Assembly: GCA_022822365.1 (NCBI GenBank)
Contig: JAJEBV010000006.1
Span: 1 to 64,000 of the forward strand
Direction of reading: 5' to 3'
Origin: Thermoanaerobaculia bacterium
GTDB lineage: Bacteria; Acidobacteriota; Thermoanaerobaculia; Multivoradales; Multivoraceae
DNA: 64,000 nucleotides
The notes beneath the pieces were generated by a model. It did no database searches. It worked only from the letters and a program-made list of their open reading frames with translations, and was not told the DNA's origin. The first letter of the stretch is position 1, and each line of letters opens with the position of its first letter. The position numbers were made by a program, and so were the translations under genes. Shown piece after piece: positions 37,188 through 51,694 of the stretch.

Positions 37188-38786
37188 ATGCATAAAGCCT
37201 CCTGCTGCGGTTGCGCTCTGGCTCTGGTCGCTCTTTCCTTCGGACCGGCCCGGGCGGCTGAACCAGGCGATTTCGGAAGCGACGGCGCGACGGAACAGCA
37301 ACTGGTAGAGGAAGCGGTCCTCGGGGGTTTCGCGCGCGGGATGCTCCTGGGTGCAACGGACACGGTGGTGCAACGGTTCGGGAAGAGGCCGGGCCGAAAC
37401 CGCGTGAAGATGAAGTCGCTCGACCGCTGCGACGGCGGACGTCGGCAGCGTGTCGACGTGGAACGCGCCGCTCTGGATGGAGGCCGGGCAGCGGGCCGGG
37501 AGGTGTGCGGAACGCCCGACCTGGATTTCGACTTCGCGACCGACAGTTTCGAGTTCGTTCACAAGGTCGAGCCGCTCGACGAGGAGCGCCCGGGCGGAAC
37601 GCTGTCGCTCTGGGGAGGCGGGGCTCGCCGGTCGCTTCGCGGACGAGCGGGCCGGAACTCGTACTCGGTCGCGCCGGAACTGCCCTTCGTCGGCGTCGAC
37701 TACACGGCCGGACACCTCATGGTCGGGACCGCCGTGTCCTGGTTCGACGCCATCGGGCGCTACCGGCTGGCGAACACCGGCGGCGCCGCCATGCGTCTCG
37801 ACCTCAGCGGCATCTACCCCTACGCCCGTTACGCATCCGGCTGTCGCGGACCGTCCCGGAAATCGTGCCGGACGGAGCTCTGGGCGGTGGGCGCCATGGG
37901 CCACGGCGACCTCGTTGGAGACGCGGACCAGACAGCGGGATCGCCTCCGTCGTCCGACGCACGCATGCGGCTCGGCCTAGCCGGCTTCCGCCAGCGGGTG
38001 GCGACCGCCGGGTCACTCGAGTTCGCCCTGCGCGGCGACGTCGGCTCCGCCGTCATCGAGGGCGGCGACGACTTCGGCCGACCGGCCGGGGACGCCAGTC
38101 TCGGCGGCGACGCAAGCAGGGGACGAATCGGTCTCGAAGGCTCCCTGACCCGCAAGGTCGGCGCGGTCGTCTTCCGCCCCTTCACCCAGGTGGCCCAGCG
38201 TTATGACGGCGGTTCCTCGACGAGCGGAACCGGGACGGAACTCGCCGGAGGCCTGGAGCTGATCGCCGCCGACGGCCGGCTGCGCGTTCATGCCACCGGC
38301 AGGACGCTGGTCACCCAGGGCCTGGCACGCTACGAGGAGGAGGGCGTGGGCGCCACGATCGAGCTGCGCCCAGCGACCAGGGACGGCGAGGGACTGTCGC
38401 TGGTGGTCGCCCAGCAGTTTGGCGGCACGTCGCCGCGTGCGAACGCCCTGTGGCGCTCCGACGCTCCCCGGTGGCTCGGCATGTCGCCCGAGGCGCTGGC
38501 CAGCGCCTCCGCCCGCCGGGATCCCGGAGCGTCGCACACCCGTGCCGAGGTCGCCTGGGGGGTGGGAATCGGCGCATCCATGGTGACGCCCTTCGCCCAG
38601 GCCGAGGCCGCCACGGCAACCGGGAAGGAGCACCTTCGCCTCGGCGTGCGCCACTCGATGCGCAAGGGCTCGCCCCACCGCGTGAACCTGGAAGTCACGG
38701 CCGAGCGGCCGCAAGTCACGCTGAGCAGCGACCTCGCGGACTACCAGCTCGCCGTCGCCGGTCAGGTCCGTTTCACGATCGGCTGA
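37188..38786 (+). CDS. autotransporter beta-barrel-like outer membrane protein without a recognisable passenger
   Basis: Signal peptide; GTLSLWGGGARRSLRGRAGRNSY...VGVDYTAGHLMVGTAVSW; alternating barrel-like strands to a C-terminal aromatic (VAGQVRFTIG). Confidence 0.65.
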   Translation: MHKASCCGCALALVALSFGPARAAEPGDFGSDGATEQQLVEEAVLGGFARGMLLGATDTVVQRFGKRPGRNRVKMKSLDRCDGGRRQRVDVERAALDGGRAAGREVCGTPDLDFDFATDSFEFVHKVEPLDEERPGGTLSLWGGGARRSLRGRAGRNSYSVAPELPFVGVDYTAGHLMVGTAVSWFDAIGRYRLANTGGAAMRLDLSGIYPYARYASGCRGPSRKSCRTELWAVGAMGHGDLVGDADQTAGSPPSSDARMRLGLAGFRQRVATAGSLEFALRGDVGSAVIEGGDDFGRPAGDASLGGDASRGRIGLEGSLTRKVGAVVFRPFTQVAQRYDGGSSTSGTGTELAGGLELIAADGRLRVHATGRTLVTQGLARYEEEGVGATIELRPATRDGEGLSLVVAQQFGGTSPRANALWRSDAPRWLGMSPEALASASARRDPGASHTRAEVAWGVGIGASMVTPFAQAEAATATGKEHLRLGVRHSMRKGSPHRVNLEVTAERPQVTLSSDLADYQLAVAGQVRFTIG

Positions 38787-38807
38787 CCGGCCCCGGAGCG
38801 GCCGGCG

Positions 38808-40037
<1,230 letters not shown>

Positions 40038-40119
40038 GGTCGAGCGTTCCTCCCCCGGGCACCCGAGAATCGGGGCCCGCGGGAGACTATCCGGCCAGCG
40101 GTCGCCGGTGAAGCCGCCG

Positions 40120-41511
40120 TCAGTCGTCGTCGACGGCTTCGGCCGGAAGCAGGCCCACCGCGCCGCTCCGCCAGAGCCGCCAGCGAACGCGAAACGCCAG
40201 GAAGATCGCCACGAAGACGAGCCCGAAGGTCAGGCCCCACCACACTCCGCTCGGGCCGAGCCCTCTCTCGAAGGTCAACCAGACGCCGGCCGGCATGCCG
40301 ATGACCCAGTACCCGACGAGCGCGACGGCCGCGGGGAAGCGGGTGTCGGCGGCTCCCCGCAGCACCCCGGCGGCGGCGACCTGCAGACCGTCGGCGACCT
40401 GAAACAGGCCCGCGATCGGAATCAGGGCGGCCGCCGCGGCGACAACGGCCGGCACGTCGCTGAAAACGCGCGCCAGTAGCTGCGGAAGCGAGAAGAAGAC
40501 GAGGCCGAAGGCGACCATCACACCGGCGCCGAGGCTGAGGCAGACCAGCGCCGAGCGGCGCGCCCCCACCGGGTCCCGCCGGCCGATCGCGTTGCCAACG
40601 CGCGTTGTCGCCGCACCGGCGAAACCCAGGGGCACCATGAAGGAGATCGAGGCGAGGCTGATCGCCACCTGGTGGCCGCTGAGCTGCGCCTCCCCCAGCC
40701 GACCGATGAGCACGGCCGCGAAACTGAACACGGTGACCTCCAGCGACACCTGAACCGCGATCGGCACCCCCACGAACAGGAAGGGACGCAGCGCGGCCGG
40801 ACGCAGCCACGACCACCTCCACCCGCCGACGTAGCGGCGCAGGTGACGCCATCCGAATGCGGCCAGGACGATCAGCATCACCCAACGAGATCCGGACGTC
40901 GCATAGGCGGAGCCCCGCACACCGAGGGCCGGGAATCCGAGATGGCCGAAGATCAGCGCCCAGTTCGCGATCGCGTTGAACACGTTGGCGACGCCGATCG
41001 CGATCAGGGCCGGCCGCACGATGCTCATGGCCTGGAGCGTCTGCCGCAGGCACATGAAGAGCAGGAAGGCGATGACTCCGGGACCGATGCCCCGAAGGTA
41101 GGCGGCGGCCGGCTCCACGATGGCCTGCGGTTGACCCGTCAGCGGAAGCGCGCGATCCAGTCCAAGCACGATCAGCGTCGCCGGCACCGACAGCAGGACC
41201 GCCATTCCCGCACCTCGGCAAAGCACCCTGCGGATCCGCCGGTGATCGCCGGCGCCGAACGCCTGCGCCGCCATCGGATCGATCGCCAGCAGGATGCCGA
41301 TGAAGGACCAGATCACGGCGATGCTCAGCGCGTTGCCGATCGAGCCGGCCGCCAGGTCCGTCTCCGAGACGCGACCCAGCATCATCGTGTCGACGGCGCC
41401 CATCAGCACCATCCCGACCTGGACCAGGATGACCGGCGTCGCCAGGCGCACCACGGCGCCCAGCTCCCGGCGTATCGGCCGCCCGGTCCTCGCTGTTCCC
41501 GCCCCTTTCAA
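40120..41511 (-). CDS. MATE family efflux transporter
   Basis: 463 aa polytopic; [55 protein letters not shown]. Confidence 0.92.
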   Translation of the reverse strand: MKGAGTARTGRPIRRELGAVVRLATPVILVQVGMVLMGAVDTMMLGRVSETDLAAGSIGNALSIAVIWSFIGILLAIDPMAAQAFGAGDHRRIRRVLCRGAGMAVLLSVPATLIVLGLDRALPLTGQPQAIVEPAAAYLRGIGPGVIAFLLFMCLRQTLQAMSIVRPALIAIGVANVFNAIANWALIFGHLGFPALGVRGSAYATSGSRWVMLIVLAAFGWRHLRRYVGGWRWSWLRPAALRPFLFVGVPIAVQVSLEVTVFSFAAVLIGRLGEAQLSGHQVAISLASISFMVPLGFAGAATTRVGNAIGRRDPVGARRSALVCLSLGAGVMVAFGLVFFSLPQLLARVFSDVPAVVAAAAALIPIAGLFQVADGLQVAAAGVLRGAADTRFPAAVALVGYWVIGMPAGVWLTFERGLGPSGVWWGLTFGLVFVAIFLAFRVRWRLWRSGAVGLLPAEAVDDD

Positions 41512-41553
41512 GGGACGGTATTGTAGGCAGCCTCACTCTCACCGAGATCGCCG

Positions 41554-42530
<977 letters not shown>

Positions 42531-42534
<4 letters not shown>

Positions 42535-43619
42535 CGATGGCGACCGAAGCGACGACGAACACGACAACCGGAGGGGCGCCCGCGGCGCGCTCCTACTGGC
42601 ACATCACGTGGCGGCGCTTCCGCGGCCACCGGCTCGGAATGGTCGGCCTGTGCGTGGTGGCCGTGCTGTTTCTCGTCGCCTTCCTGTCGCCGATCCTGGC
42701 CAACGAGCAACCCATCCTGTGCCGCTTCGACGGCGGCATCTACTATCCGGCGGTCGTAGACCTCGTCCACCAGGTCCCGGGCACGAGCCTGATCATCCAG
42801 AAGCAGCGGCCCTACCGCCTGGCGACTTTCGACTTCAAGCGGGAGTTCGACCCGGAGCGCGGCGACTGGGCGCTGTGGACGCCGGTGCGATACGGCCCCA
42901 GGGAAATCGCCGCCGAGCCCCTGGCCGGTCCTTCCAGCCGTCACTGGCTGGGCACCGACCAGTCGGGCCGCGACGTCCTGTCGCGGATGGTCCACGGCAC
43001 CGTCGTGTCGATGAAGGTCGGTTTCCTGTCGATGGGCATCGCGGTCATCCTGGGTCTCGTGTTCGGTTGCATCGCGGGCTACGCCGGCGGCATCGCCGAC
43101 CTCGTCATCTCACGCTTCATCGAAGTCGTCCAGTGCTTCCCGGCCTTCTTCCTGATCCTCGCCGTCCTGGCCTGGTTTCCGCCCAGCATCGAGAACGTGA
43201 TGATCGTGATCGGCCTGACCCGCTGGGTCGGCATCGCCCGCTTCGCGCGCGGCGAGATCCTGCGCATCCGCGAGACGGACTACGCCCTCGCCGCCCGCTC
43301 GCTCGGAGTCAGACCGGCCCAGCTCGTTCTCCGCCACCTGCTCCCCAATGCGCTGGCGCCCGTGCTGGTCAGCGTGACCTTCGGCATCGCGGTGTCCATT
43401 CTGATCGAAGCCGGACTCTCCTGGCTCGGCTTCGGCGTCCAGCCGCCCGACGCCTCCTGGGGCACGATCCTCCGCTCCGGCTACGAGAATCTGTTCACCG
43501 CCGGCCACATGATTCCTCCCGCCTGCGTGGCGATCTTCCTCGCGGTGCTGAGTTTCAACCTCGTCGGCGATACGCTGAGGGATGTAATCGACCCGCGGCT
43601 CCAGGCCGAACGGGCCTGA
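42531..43619 (+). CDS. ABC transporter permease (DppC/YejE-like)
   Basis: HWLGTDQSGRDVLSRMVHG, YALAARSLGVRPAQLVLRHLLPNALAPVLV; long TM1-TM2 insert NEQPILCRFDGGIYYP. Confidence 0.93.
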
Positions 43620-43654
43620 CGCCGCCGGGCTCCCCGCCCAGGAGGTAGGCAGCG

Positions 43655-46534
43655 ATGAGCGAGCAGACCGGGTTGCACAGCCTCTCCCTCGACTACGTCG
43701 AAGCGCTTCTGGCCGACTACCGCCGCGATCCGGCGGCGCTCGACCCGGCCTGGCGGCGGTACTTCGACGCCCTGGCCGCCAGCGGCGAGCTGGAGGACGG
43801 CGCGATCGGGCCGGAGCTCCGACCTTCGACGCTGTTCGGCGGCAACGGTGAAGCGGCGCGTCCCGCTGCGATCGCGCCCGCGGCTCCCGCGCCCGCCAAG
43901 CCTGTGCCGGCACCGTCGCCGCCGGCGCCGGCATCCGCCCTGACCGCGGACGTCGAACTGCAGCGCCGGGTCGACGACATGATCCGCAACTACCGGATCC
44001 GCGGTCACCTCTACGCCGACATCAACCCGCTCCGCAATCCGCCCGTGCTGCCGGAGGAACTCGAACTCGAGGGTCTGGGCATCCACGAGAGCGACCTGGA
44101 CCGCACGGTGTCCACCGCCGGCATCCCCGGCGCCGACACGGCGACGGTGCGCGAAGTGCTCGAACGGATGCGCGAGACGTACTGCAACTACATCAGCGCC
44201 GAGTTCATGCACATCGACGACCTGGAGGTCCGCTCCTGGCTCCAGGAACGGATGGAGGTCAGCCGCAACCGGGTGCAGCTCAGCCGCGACGAGCAGGTCC
44301 GGATCCTGAAGAAGCTGATCGACGCCGCGGTGTTCGAGGAGTTCATCCAGAAGAAGTACCTGGGCGCCAAGAGCTTCTCGCTCGAGGGTGCCGAGAGCCT
44401 GATCCCCCTGCTCGACCTGGCGATCGAGAAGGTCGCGGCGCAGGGCGCGGTGGAGATCGTCTTCGGCATGTCCCACCGCGGCCGCCTGAACGTGCTCGCG
44501 AACATCATCGGCAAGCCGACACGGGACATCTTCCGCGAGTTCGAGGATCTCGACGCGGAGCAGTACACGGGCGGCGGCGACGTCAAGTACCACATGGGGC
44601 ACTCGAGCGACTGGACCACGGAGCACGGCCGCAGGGTTCACCTCTCCCTCTCGTTCAACCCGAGCCACCTGGAGTTCATCAACCCGGTGGCGATGGGCCG
44701 AGTACGCGCCAAGCAGGACCGGATCGGCAACGACCTGCGCGACCGGGCAGTGCTGTTCCTCATCCACGGCGACGCCGCCTTCGCCGGCGAGGGAATCGTC
44801 CAGGAGTCGCTCAACCTCTCGCAGCTTTCGCCCTACCACATCGGCGGCGCGTTTCACGTCGTCGTCAACAACCAGATCGGCTTCACGACGCCGCCCGAGA
44901 GCTCGCGTTCCAACACCTACTGCACGGACGTCGCGAAGATGCTCCAGGCGCCGATCTTCCACGTCAACGGCGAGCAGCCGGAGGCCGTCGCCCAGGTCGT
45001 CAACGTCGCGCTCGACTTCCGCCAGCGCTACCGCCGCGACGTGATCATCGACCTCTACTGCTACCGGCGGCGCGGGCACAACGAGGGCGACGAACCCGCC
45101 TTCACCCAGCCCATCCTCTACGACGGCATCCGGGCCCGGGATCCGGTCCGGGTCCACTACCTGGAGCACCTGCTCGAACTCGGCGAGATCAAGCCCGAGG
45201 AGGCGGACGTCCACATCGAACGCGAGGAGAAGCGGCTCGAAGGGGCTCTGGCCACCGCGCGCCGGATGAACGAGAAGACGAGTCCGCAGGCCTACGACGG
45301 CGTCTGGAACGCCTTCGTCGGCGGCCGCATGGAGGACACCCCGGAGCCGGACACCGGAGTCGATCAGGGCAAGCTGACCGGCTACCTGAAGCGGATGGTC
45401 GTGCTGCCCGAGGGATTCAACCTGCACCGCAACCTGCGGCGCTTCCTCACAGCCCGCGCCGACATGGCCGAAGGAAAGCGGCCCGTCGACTGGGCCGCGG
45501 CGGAAGCGCTCGCCTTCGCCGCCACCGCCGATTCGGGCAACCGGGTGCGGCTGAGCGGCCAGGACTGCGAGCGCGGGACGTTCAGCCAGCGCCACGCCGT
45601 GCTCCACGACCGGGTGACGGACGAGAACCACCGGCCGCTGATGAACATCGCCGAGAACCAGGAACCGATCGAGATCTTCAACAGCCCGCTGTCGGAGGCC
45701 GGCGTACTCGGCTTCGAGTACGGCTTCAGTCTGGACTACCCGGACGGACTCGTGCTCTGGGAGGCTCAGTTCGGCGATTTCGTGAACGCGGCCCAGGTGA
45801 TCATCGACCAGTTCATCACCAGCGCCGAGGACAAGTGGAACCGGCTGAGCGGCCTCGTCATCCTGCTCCCCCACGGCTTCGAGGGCCAGGGTCCGGAGCA
45901 CTCGAGCGCCCGCGTCGAGCGCTGGCTGCTGCTCGCCGCCGAAGAGAACATGCAGATCGTCTACCCCTCGACGCCGGCGCAGTACTTCCACCTGCTGCGG
46001 CGCCAGGTCGAGCGCGCCCAGCGCAAGCCGCTCGTCGTCTTCACTCCGAAGAGCCTCCTACGGCGACGGGAAGTCGGTTCGTCCCTGGCGGAACTCGCCG
46101 GCGGCCGCTACCAGCCGGTGCTGCCGGACCCGGCCGTTGCATCCGACGACGACCGGTCGAAGGTGCGCCGCATTCTCCTCTGCGCCGGCAAGGTGTTCTA
46201 CGACCTCGACGCCCACCGCCAGGAAACGGGCGCCCACGATCACGCGATCCTGCGCATGGAGCAGCTCTACCCGGCCCCCAGGGAAGAGCTTGACGCCGCG
46301 CTCGCCGGCTTCCCCGCGGAAGCCGAGGTTCGCTGGGTGCAGGAGGAACCGCGGAACATGGGCGCCTGGTCCTACCTGCGGCTGAACTTCGGCTTCCTGA
46401 TGGGCGGCCGGCCCCTGTCGGGCGTCTACCGCCCGCAGTCGGCGAGTCCCGCGACCGGCTCTCCGAGCAGCCACAAGCTGGAGCAGCAGCAACTGATGGA
46501 GGCGGCGTTCGGCGAGTCGGCCGACACCGCGTGA
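43655..46534 (+). CDS. sucA: 2-oxoglutarate dehydrogenase E1 component
   Basis: [23 protein letters not shown] region, [55 protein letters not shown]. Confidence 0.97.
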   Translation: MSEQTGLHSLSLDYVEALLADYRRDPAALDPAWRRYFDALAASGELEDGAIGPELRPSTLFGGNGEAARPAAIAPAAPAPAKPVPAPSPPAPASALTADVELQRRVDDMIRNYRIRGHLYADINPLRNPPVLPEELELEGLGIHESDLDRTVSTAGIPGADTATVREVLERMRETYCNYISAEFMHIDDLEVRSWLQERMEVSRNRVQLSRDEQVRILKKLIDAAVFEEFIQKKYLGAKSFSLEGAESLIPLLDLAIEKVAAQGAVEIVFGMSHRGRLNVLANIIGKPTRDIFREFEDLDAEQYTGGGDVKYHMGHSSDWTTEHGRRVHLSLSFNPSHLEFINPVAMGRVRAKQDRIGNDLRDRAVLFLIHGDAAFAGEGIVQESLNLSQLSPYHIGGAFHVVVNNQIGFTTPPESSRSNTYCTDVAKMLQAPIFHVNGEQPEAVAQVVNVALDFRQRYRRDVIIDLYCYRRRGHNEGDEPAFTQPILYDGIRARDPVRVHYLEHLLELGEIKPEEADVHIEREEKRLEGALATARRMNEKTSPQAYDGVWNAFVGGRMEDTPEPDTGVDQGKLTGYLKRMVVLPEGFNLHRNLRRFLTARADMAEGKRPVDWAAAEALAFAATADSGNRVRLSGQDCERGTFSQRHAVLHDRVTDENHRPLMNIAENQEPIEIFNSPLSEAGVLGFEYGFSLDYPDGLVLWEAQFGDFVNAAQVIIDQFITSAEDKWNRLSGLVILLPHGFEGQGPEHSSARVERWLLLAAEENMQIVYPSTPAQYFHLLRRQVERAQRKPLVVFTPKSLLRRREVGSSLAELAGGRYQPVLPDPAVASDDDRSKVRRILLCAGKVFYDLDAHRQETGAHDHAILRMEQLYPAPREELDAALAGFPAEAEVRWVQEEPRNMGAWSYLRLNFGFLMGGRPLSGVYRPQSASPATGSPSSHKLEQQQLMEAAFGESADTA

Positions 46535-46556
46535 GAATCCCCCGAAGGCAGACCGC

Positions 46557-47942
46557 ATGACATACGAAGTCACCATCCCCGAGATCGGCGAATCGGTCAC
46601 GGAAGCGCTGATCCTCCGCTGGATCAAACAGCCTGGCGAGACGATCGGCAGGGACGACCCGCTGGTGGAGCTCGAAACGGACAAGGTGACCGTCGAGATG
46701 CCGTGTCCGGTGGCGGGCGTCCTGTCCGAGATCGTCTGCGCCGAGGGCGAGACGGTGCCGATCGGCGCGGTGATCGCGCGCATCGAGGAAGGCGCCGTCG
46801 CCGCCGCGAGCCCGGGCGCCGCTTCCGGCGCCGCGGTGGCGGCGACCGAAGCGACGGCGGCCGAAGAAGCCCAGGGCGACCTGCTGGCCGGCGCCCGACC
46901 GGCGGCGCCGTCCGCTCCGCCGCCCCCGGCGCCCGCCGCGGAACCCACGCCTCCCGCACCCGTCCCGGCGGCCGAGGCTCAACCCGCGGTGGAACCAGCC
47001 GCGGCCGAAGAGCGGCGCATCCTGCCGGCGGCCCGCCGCCTCATCGCCGAACACGGCCTCGACGCATCACTTATTCCCTCCACGGGCAAGGGCGGCCGGC
47101 TGCTGAAGAGCGACGTGACCGCCTGGCTGGCCGCCCGCGACGCGGAACCGGAAGCGTCCGCGCCGGCGCCGACGACGCCATCACCGCCGGCGCAGCCCGC
47201 GCCGCCCGCCGCAGCTCCGCCTGCCGCGGCGGCGGCCGGGGAGCGAGCCCAGGAACGCGTGCCGATGACGCCGATCCGGCGCAGGATCGCCGAGCGCCTG
47301 GTCGAGGCGCAGCAGCAGGCGGCCCTGCTCACGACCTTCAACGAGATCGACATGTCCGCCGTCATGGACTTCCGGCGCCGCTACCGGGACGCCTTTTCCG
47401 AGCGCCACGACGTGCGCCTGGGCTTCCTGTCCTTCTTCGTCAAGGCGGCGGTGGACGCGCTTCGCCGCTTCCCGCGGCTCAACGCCGAGATCACCGGCAC
47501 CGACATCATCTACCGGAACTACTACGACATCGGCATCGCGGTCAGTACCGACCGCGGCCTGATGGTGCCGGTGCTGCGCAGCGCCGAGCGCATGTCCTTC
47601 GCCGAGATCGAGTCCTCCATCGGCGACTTCGCCGGACGGGCCCGCACCGGCAGGATCCGGCTCGACGAACTCCAGGGCGGCACCTTCACGATCACCAACG
47701 GCGGCATCTTCGGCTCCCTGCTGTCGACGCCGATCATCAACCCGCCGCAGAGCGGCGTGCTCGGCCTCCACGCCATCCAGCAGCGGCCCGTCGTCGTCGA
47801 AGGCGAGATCGTCGTCCGGCCGATGATGTACGTCGCCCTGAGCTACGACCACCGCATCGTCGACGGCCGCGAGGCGGTGACGTTCCTGGTCCGGATCAAG
47901 GAGGCGATCGAGGATCCGGCCAGGATGCTGATCGAGGTCTAG
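46557..47942 (+). CDS. sucB: dihydrolipoyllysine-residue succinyltransferase (E2)
   Basis: Lipoyl domain [18 protein letters not shown]3-binding domain [33 protein letters not shown], catalytic [16 protein letters not shown]. Confidence 0.96.
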   Translation: MTYEVTIPEIGESVTEALILRWIKQPGETIGRDDPLVELETDKVTVEMPCPVAGVLSEIVCAEGETVPIGAVIARIEEGAVAAASPGAASGAAVAATEATAAEEAQGDLLAGARPAAPSAPPPPAPAAEPTPPAPVPAAEAQPAVEPAAAEERRILPAARRLIAEHGLDASLIPSTGKGGRLLKSDVTAWLAARDAEPEASAPAPTTPSPPAQPAPPAAAPPAAAAAGERAQERVPMTPIRRRIAERLVEAQQQAALLTTFNEIDMSAVMDFRRRYRDAFSERHDVRLGFLSFFVKAAVDALRRFPRLNAEITGTDIIYRNYYDIGIAVSTDRGLMVPVLRSAERMSFAEIESSIGDFAGRARTGRIRLDELQGGTFTITNGGIFGSLLSTPIINPPQSGVLGLHAIQQRPVVVEGEIVVRPMMYVALSYDHRIVDGREAVTFLVRIKEAIEDPARMLIEV

Positions 47943-47993
47943 GAGCAGGTTCCTGTTCGCCCGGCCATGGCCGGGGTAGTGTCCACGGCCAGG

Positions 47994-49406
47994 ATGACGG
48001 ACTCCTACGACATTCTCGTCATAGGCGCCGGGCCCGGCGGCTATGTCGCAGCGATCCGGGCCGCGCAGCTCGGCTTCCGGACCGCCGTGGTAGACGAGCA
48101 TGCAGCGGCCGGCGGCGTCTGCCTGCGGGTGGGCTGCATCCCGAGCAAGGCGCTGCTGGAGTCGAGCCAGCGCCTCGTCGCGGCCCGCGGCGAACTCGCG
48201 GTCCACGGCGGCGTCGCGGGAGAGATCGGTCTCGATCTGCCGGCGATGATGAAGCGCAAGGACCGGGTCGTGACGACCCTCACCCGCGGCGTGTCGTCCC
48301 TGCTCAGGAAGAACAAGGTCGAGCACATCCAGGGTCGGGCCCGTCTCGGGGACCTCGACGGCGAACCGCGCAGGGTCGTGATCGCCGGCGAGCAGGAGGA
48401 GCACGAGGTGCAGGCGCGGAACGTGATCGTGGCCACCGGCTCCCGCCCCGCCACTCTGCCGGGCATCGAGCTCGACGGCGACCGCATCGGCACCAGTACG
48501 GAGGCCCTGGCCTACGACGCGGTACCCGAGCGCCTGGTCGTGATCGGCGCCGGCTACATCGGCCTCGAGCTCGGCGCGGTCTGGAACCGGCTCGGCTCGA
48601 ACGTCATCGTGCTGGAGTACCTCGACCGCATCCTGCCTGGCGCGGACACCGAGATCGCCGCGGCCGCCGAGAAGATCTTCCGCCGCCAGGGTCTCGACAT
48701 CCGGCTCGGGAGCCGCGTGCTCGGAGCGAACGTCAAGGGCGGCAAGGATGAGACGGGCTGCGTCGTCGAAGTCGACGGCGCCGACCCGATCGAATGCGAC
48801 CGCGTTCTCGTCGCGGTCGGCCGAACGCCGATCAGCGACGGTCTGGGGCTCGAAGAAGCGAGCGTCGCTGTCGACGACCGCGGCTTCATCCGGGTCGACG
48901 AGCGCTTCGCCACCTCGGCGCCCGGCGTGTTCGCGATCGGCGACGTGATCGGCGGGCCTCAGCTTGCCCACAAGGCCGAGGAGGAGGGCATGGCCTGCAT
49001 CGAGGGCATCGCCGGCGGCCACGTCCACATCGACTACGACGCGATTCCCGGCATCGTCTACACCGAGCCCGAAGTCGCCTCCGTCGGCAGGACGGAAGAG
49101 CAACTGCTGGAAGCCGGCACCCCTTACCGCAAGGGCGCGTTTCCGTTCCGGGCCATCGGCCGCGCCCGGGCCGCAGGCAGCCTCGAGGGCTTCGTCAAGA
49201 TCCTGGCCCACGCCGAGACGGACGCGGTCCTCGGCGTCCACATCCTGGGCAGCCACGCCGGCGACCTGATCGCCGAGGCGGTGGCGGCGATCAGCTTCGG
49301 CGCCTCGGTCGAGGACCTGTTCCTCACCAGCCACGCTCATCCGACCCTCGCCGAAGCGGTCAAGGAAGCGGCCCTGGCCGTCCACGGCCGGGCGATTCAC
49401 ATGTAG
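47994..49406 (+). CDS. lpdA: dihydrolipoyl dehydrogenase
   Basis: GAGPGGYVAAIRAAQLG, GGVCLRVGCIPSKALLE, HAHPTLAEAVKEAALAVHGRAIH. MTDSYD start preferred over the upstream M. Confidence 0.96.
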   Translation: MTDSYDILVIGAGPGGYVAAIRAAQLGFRTAVVDEHAAAGGVCLRVGCIPSKALLESSQRLVAARGELAVHGGVAGEIGLDLPAMMKRKDRVVTTLTRGVSSLLRKNKVEHIQGRARLGDLDGEPRRVVIAGEQEEHEVQARNVIVATGSRPATLPGIELDGDRIGTSTEALAYDAVPERLVVIGAGYIGLELGAVWNRLGSNVIVLEYLDRILPGADTEIAAAAEKIFRRQGLDIRLGSRVLGANVKGGKDETGCVVEVDGADPIECDRVLVAVGRTPISDGLGLEEASVAVDDRGFIRVDERFATSAPGVFAIGDVIGGPQLAHKAEEEGMACIEGIAGGHVHIDYDAIPGIVYTEPEVASVGRTEEQLLEAGTPYRKGAFPFRAIGRARAAGSLEGFVKILAHAETDAVLGVHILGSHAGDLIAEAVAAISFGASVEDLFLTSHAHPTLAEAVKEAALAVHGRAIHM

Positions 49407-49446
49407 CTGCCGCCTGCCGGCCCGCTGCGTCCGGCGGACTCGCTTC

Positions 49447-49460
49447 GCGCCTTCAGGCGC
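49447..49460 (+). terminator. stem-loop downstream of lpdA
   Basis: GCGCCT-TC-AGGCGC perfect arms. No U-tract. Confidence 0.25.
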
Positions 49461-49527
49461 CGCCATCCCGTCACGGCCCGCTGATAGACTGCGCCGTCTT
49501 CGCTACCGCACCTGCACTACCCGAGGA

Positions 49528-51663
49528 ATGAGCGCCGTGACCCTTTCCCGCACAAGTCCGCCAATCTGGCTGGCGCTGCTCGCCGCCGTCTTCTTCCTGA
49601 TTGCTTCGCCCCTTGCCGCCCAGGAGCCCGCCGAGCCCGCCGCCGAGGAGGAGCAGGCCGGCGAGGAGGGCGCCGAAGAGGAAGAGAAGCCCCCGATCCC
49701 GCCCGGCGCCGAGCTCAAGGTCTCCCCCACCGAACTGACCCTGGAGGTCGGCGACAAGGCCACCCTGACCGCCACCGTCGTCGACGGGGACGGCGAAGCG
49801 GTCGAGGGCGTCGACGTCGTCTTCTTCTCCCGCAACCGCCGCCGCCTCGGCGTCAACCCGGCCGGCGAGATCGAAGCCCACGGCCCCGGCAGCGTCCAGG
49901 TCATCGCCCTCGTGCCGAAGGAGGCGGAAGACGAACCGCGGCGGGCGGAGGCCCTGCTCCGGGTCGAAGTCGACGTGACGATCCCGAATCCCCCGGTCGA
50001 AAGCGTCGAGATCGTCGGGCTCCCCGGCGCCTTCTACAGCGGCACCCACCTGACGTTGCAGGCCCGCGTCGTGGACATCACGGACGTCGTCCGCGACAAC
50101 GTCGACGTCGCCTACTCGAGCTCGAACCCGGACGTCGCGGCGCCGGACGGCTTCGGAGGTCTGGATCTCCTGGCGCCCGGCACGGCGACCCTGACCGCGA
50201 CCGCCGAGGACGCGACCTCACAGGTCGACATCCAGGTCGCACGGAACCCGACGCAGCGCCTCGAACTGACCGCCTCCGCGGACGAGGCGCGCACAGGCGA
50301 CGTCGTCTGGTTCGAGGCCGTCGGCCGCGACGCCTCCGGCAACGAGGTCGAGGACCTGCCCATCCGCTTCCTGGTGGCCGGCCAGTCGGCGACCGGGATC
50401 CTCGCGCCCGGCGCCACCGCCCAGATCGAGCAGGACGGCGCCTTCGTGGCCGAGCGCTCAGGCATCTACAACGTGACCGCGCTGGGAGGCAGCCACTCCG
50501 CCAGCGTGCCGGTCCGGGTGACGCCTCGCCGCGTGAACAAGGAGATCGAGTTCGTCGGCCAGGGCAAGGTGAGCGACCGCCGCACCTCCGACCTCTGGGT
50601 CTGGGAGGGCACGGACGGCCGGGACTACGCGATCACCGGCACCTGGGGCGCCGAGGGTCACGCCTACATCTGGGACGTGACGAACCCGGAGAGCATCGTG
50701 CTCATCGACGCGGTCCGCGTTGACGCCCGGACGGTGAACGACGTCAAGGTCTCCGAGGACGGCCGGGTCGCGGTGCTCAGCCGCGAGGGCGCCTCGAACC
50801 GGAAGAACGGCTTCGTCGTTCTCGACGTCTCCGAGCCTCAGGTAGGCGTGCGCATCCTGTCCCGCTTCGACGACCAGTTGCGGGGCGGGGTCCACAACGT
50901 GTTCATCCACGACGAGCACGTCTACGCCCTGTCGAACGGCCGCCGCTTCGACGTGATCAGCATCGAGGACCCGACCCAGCCCTACCGCGTCGGCCGCTTC
51001 GAGCTCGACACGCCGGGACACTCGATCCACGACGTCTGGGTCGTCGACGGCGTTGCCTTCACCTCCAACTGGGACGATGGCGTGGTCGCCATCGACGTCG
51101 GCGGCGCCGGCATGGGCGGCGCGCCGAACAACCCGGTCGAACTCGGCAGCTACGCGTATCCGAGCGGCTGGAACCACGCCGCCTACCCGTACCGCAGCGA
51201 GTCGACCGGCGAGTTCTACGTCTTCGCCGGCGACGAGGCATTCCCCTACGGCGAGCTGGGACGCGACCCGAGGGCGGCGCCGCCACGGGCCGCCGGCTGG
51301 ATCCATGTCATCTCCTGGGACGACTGGGAGAACCCCCGCGAGGTCGCCCGCTACCAGGTGCCCGAAGCCGGCACCCACAACCTGTGGATCGAAGACGACA
51401 TCATGTACGTCGCCTACTACAACGGCGGCCTCCGCGTCGTCGACGTCTCCGGCGACCTGCGGGGCGATCTGTACCGGCAGGGCAGGGAGATCGGCATGTT
51501 CATGCCCTACGATCCCGACGCGCTCGTGCCGAACTCTCCCTTCGTCTGGGGCCCGCAGCCCTACAAGGGCCACATCTTCTTCTCCGACTGGCACTCGGGA
51601 TTGTGGGCGGTCAAACTGAAGGACCCCGAAGACCCGAACCGGATCATCGGAGAGCCGCACTAG
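49528..51663 (+). CDS. secreted Ig-like (Big_2-like) + LVIVD repeat protein
   Basis: Signal peptide, Ig-like segments (LKVSPTELTLEVGDKATLTATVVDGDGE), repeats of YIWDVTNPESIVLIDAVRV / RVVDVSGDL type. Confidence 0.82.
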   Translation: MSAVTLSRTSPPIWLALLAAVFFLIASPLAAQEPAEPAAEEEQAGEEGAEEEEKPPIPPGAELKVSPTELTLEVGDKATLTATVVDGDGEAVEGVDVVFFSRNRRRLGVNPAGEIEAHGPGSVQVIALVPKEAEDEPRRAEALLRVEVDVTIPNPPVESVEIVGLPGAFYSGTHLTLQARVVDITDVVRDNVDVAYSSSNPDVAAPDGFGGLDLLAPGTATLTATAEDATSQVDIQVARNPTQRLELTASADEARTGDVVWFEAVGRDASGNEVEDLPIRFLVAGQSATGILAPGATAQIEQDGAFVAERSGIYNVTALGGSHSASVPVRVTPRRVNKEIEFVGQGKVSDRRTSDLWVWEGTDGRDYAITGTWGAEGHAYIWDVTNPESIVLIDAVRVDARTVNDVKVSEDGRVAVLSREGASNRKNGFVVLDVSEPQVGVRILSRFDDQLRGGVHNVFIHDEHVYALSNGRRFDVISIEDPTQPYRVGRFELDTPGHSIHDVWVVDGVAFTSNWDDGVVAIDVGGAGMGGAPNNPVELGSYAYPSGWNHAAYPYRSESTGEFYVFAGDEAFPYGELGRDPRAAPPRAAGWIHVISWDDWENPREVARYQVPEAGTHNLWIEDDIMYVAYYNGGLRVVDVSGDLRGDLYRQGREIGMFMPYDPDALVPNSPFVWGPQPYKGHIFFSDWHSGLWAVKLKDPEDPNRIIGEPH

Positions 51664-51694
51664 GCCCCGGCGGGGGCGTACCCGGAGGTCTGGG

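Noticed and set aside
43481-45991. 836-aa minus-strand ORF
   Set aside because: Antisense shadow of sucA; no recognisable domain and heavily biased V/D/L/R/H composition.
47181-49466. 761-aa minus-strand ORF
   Set aside because: Antisense to sucB/lpdA; shadow ORF.
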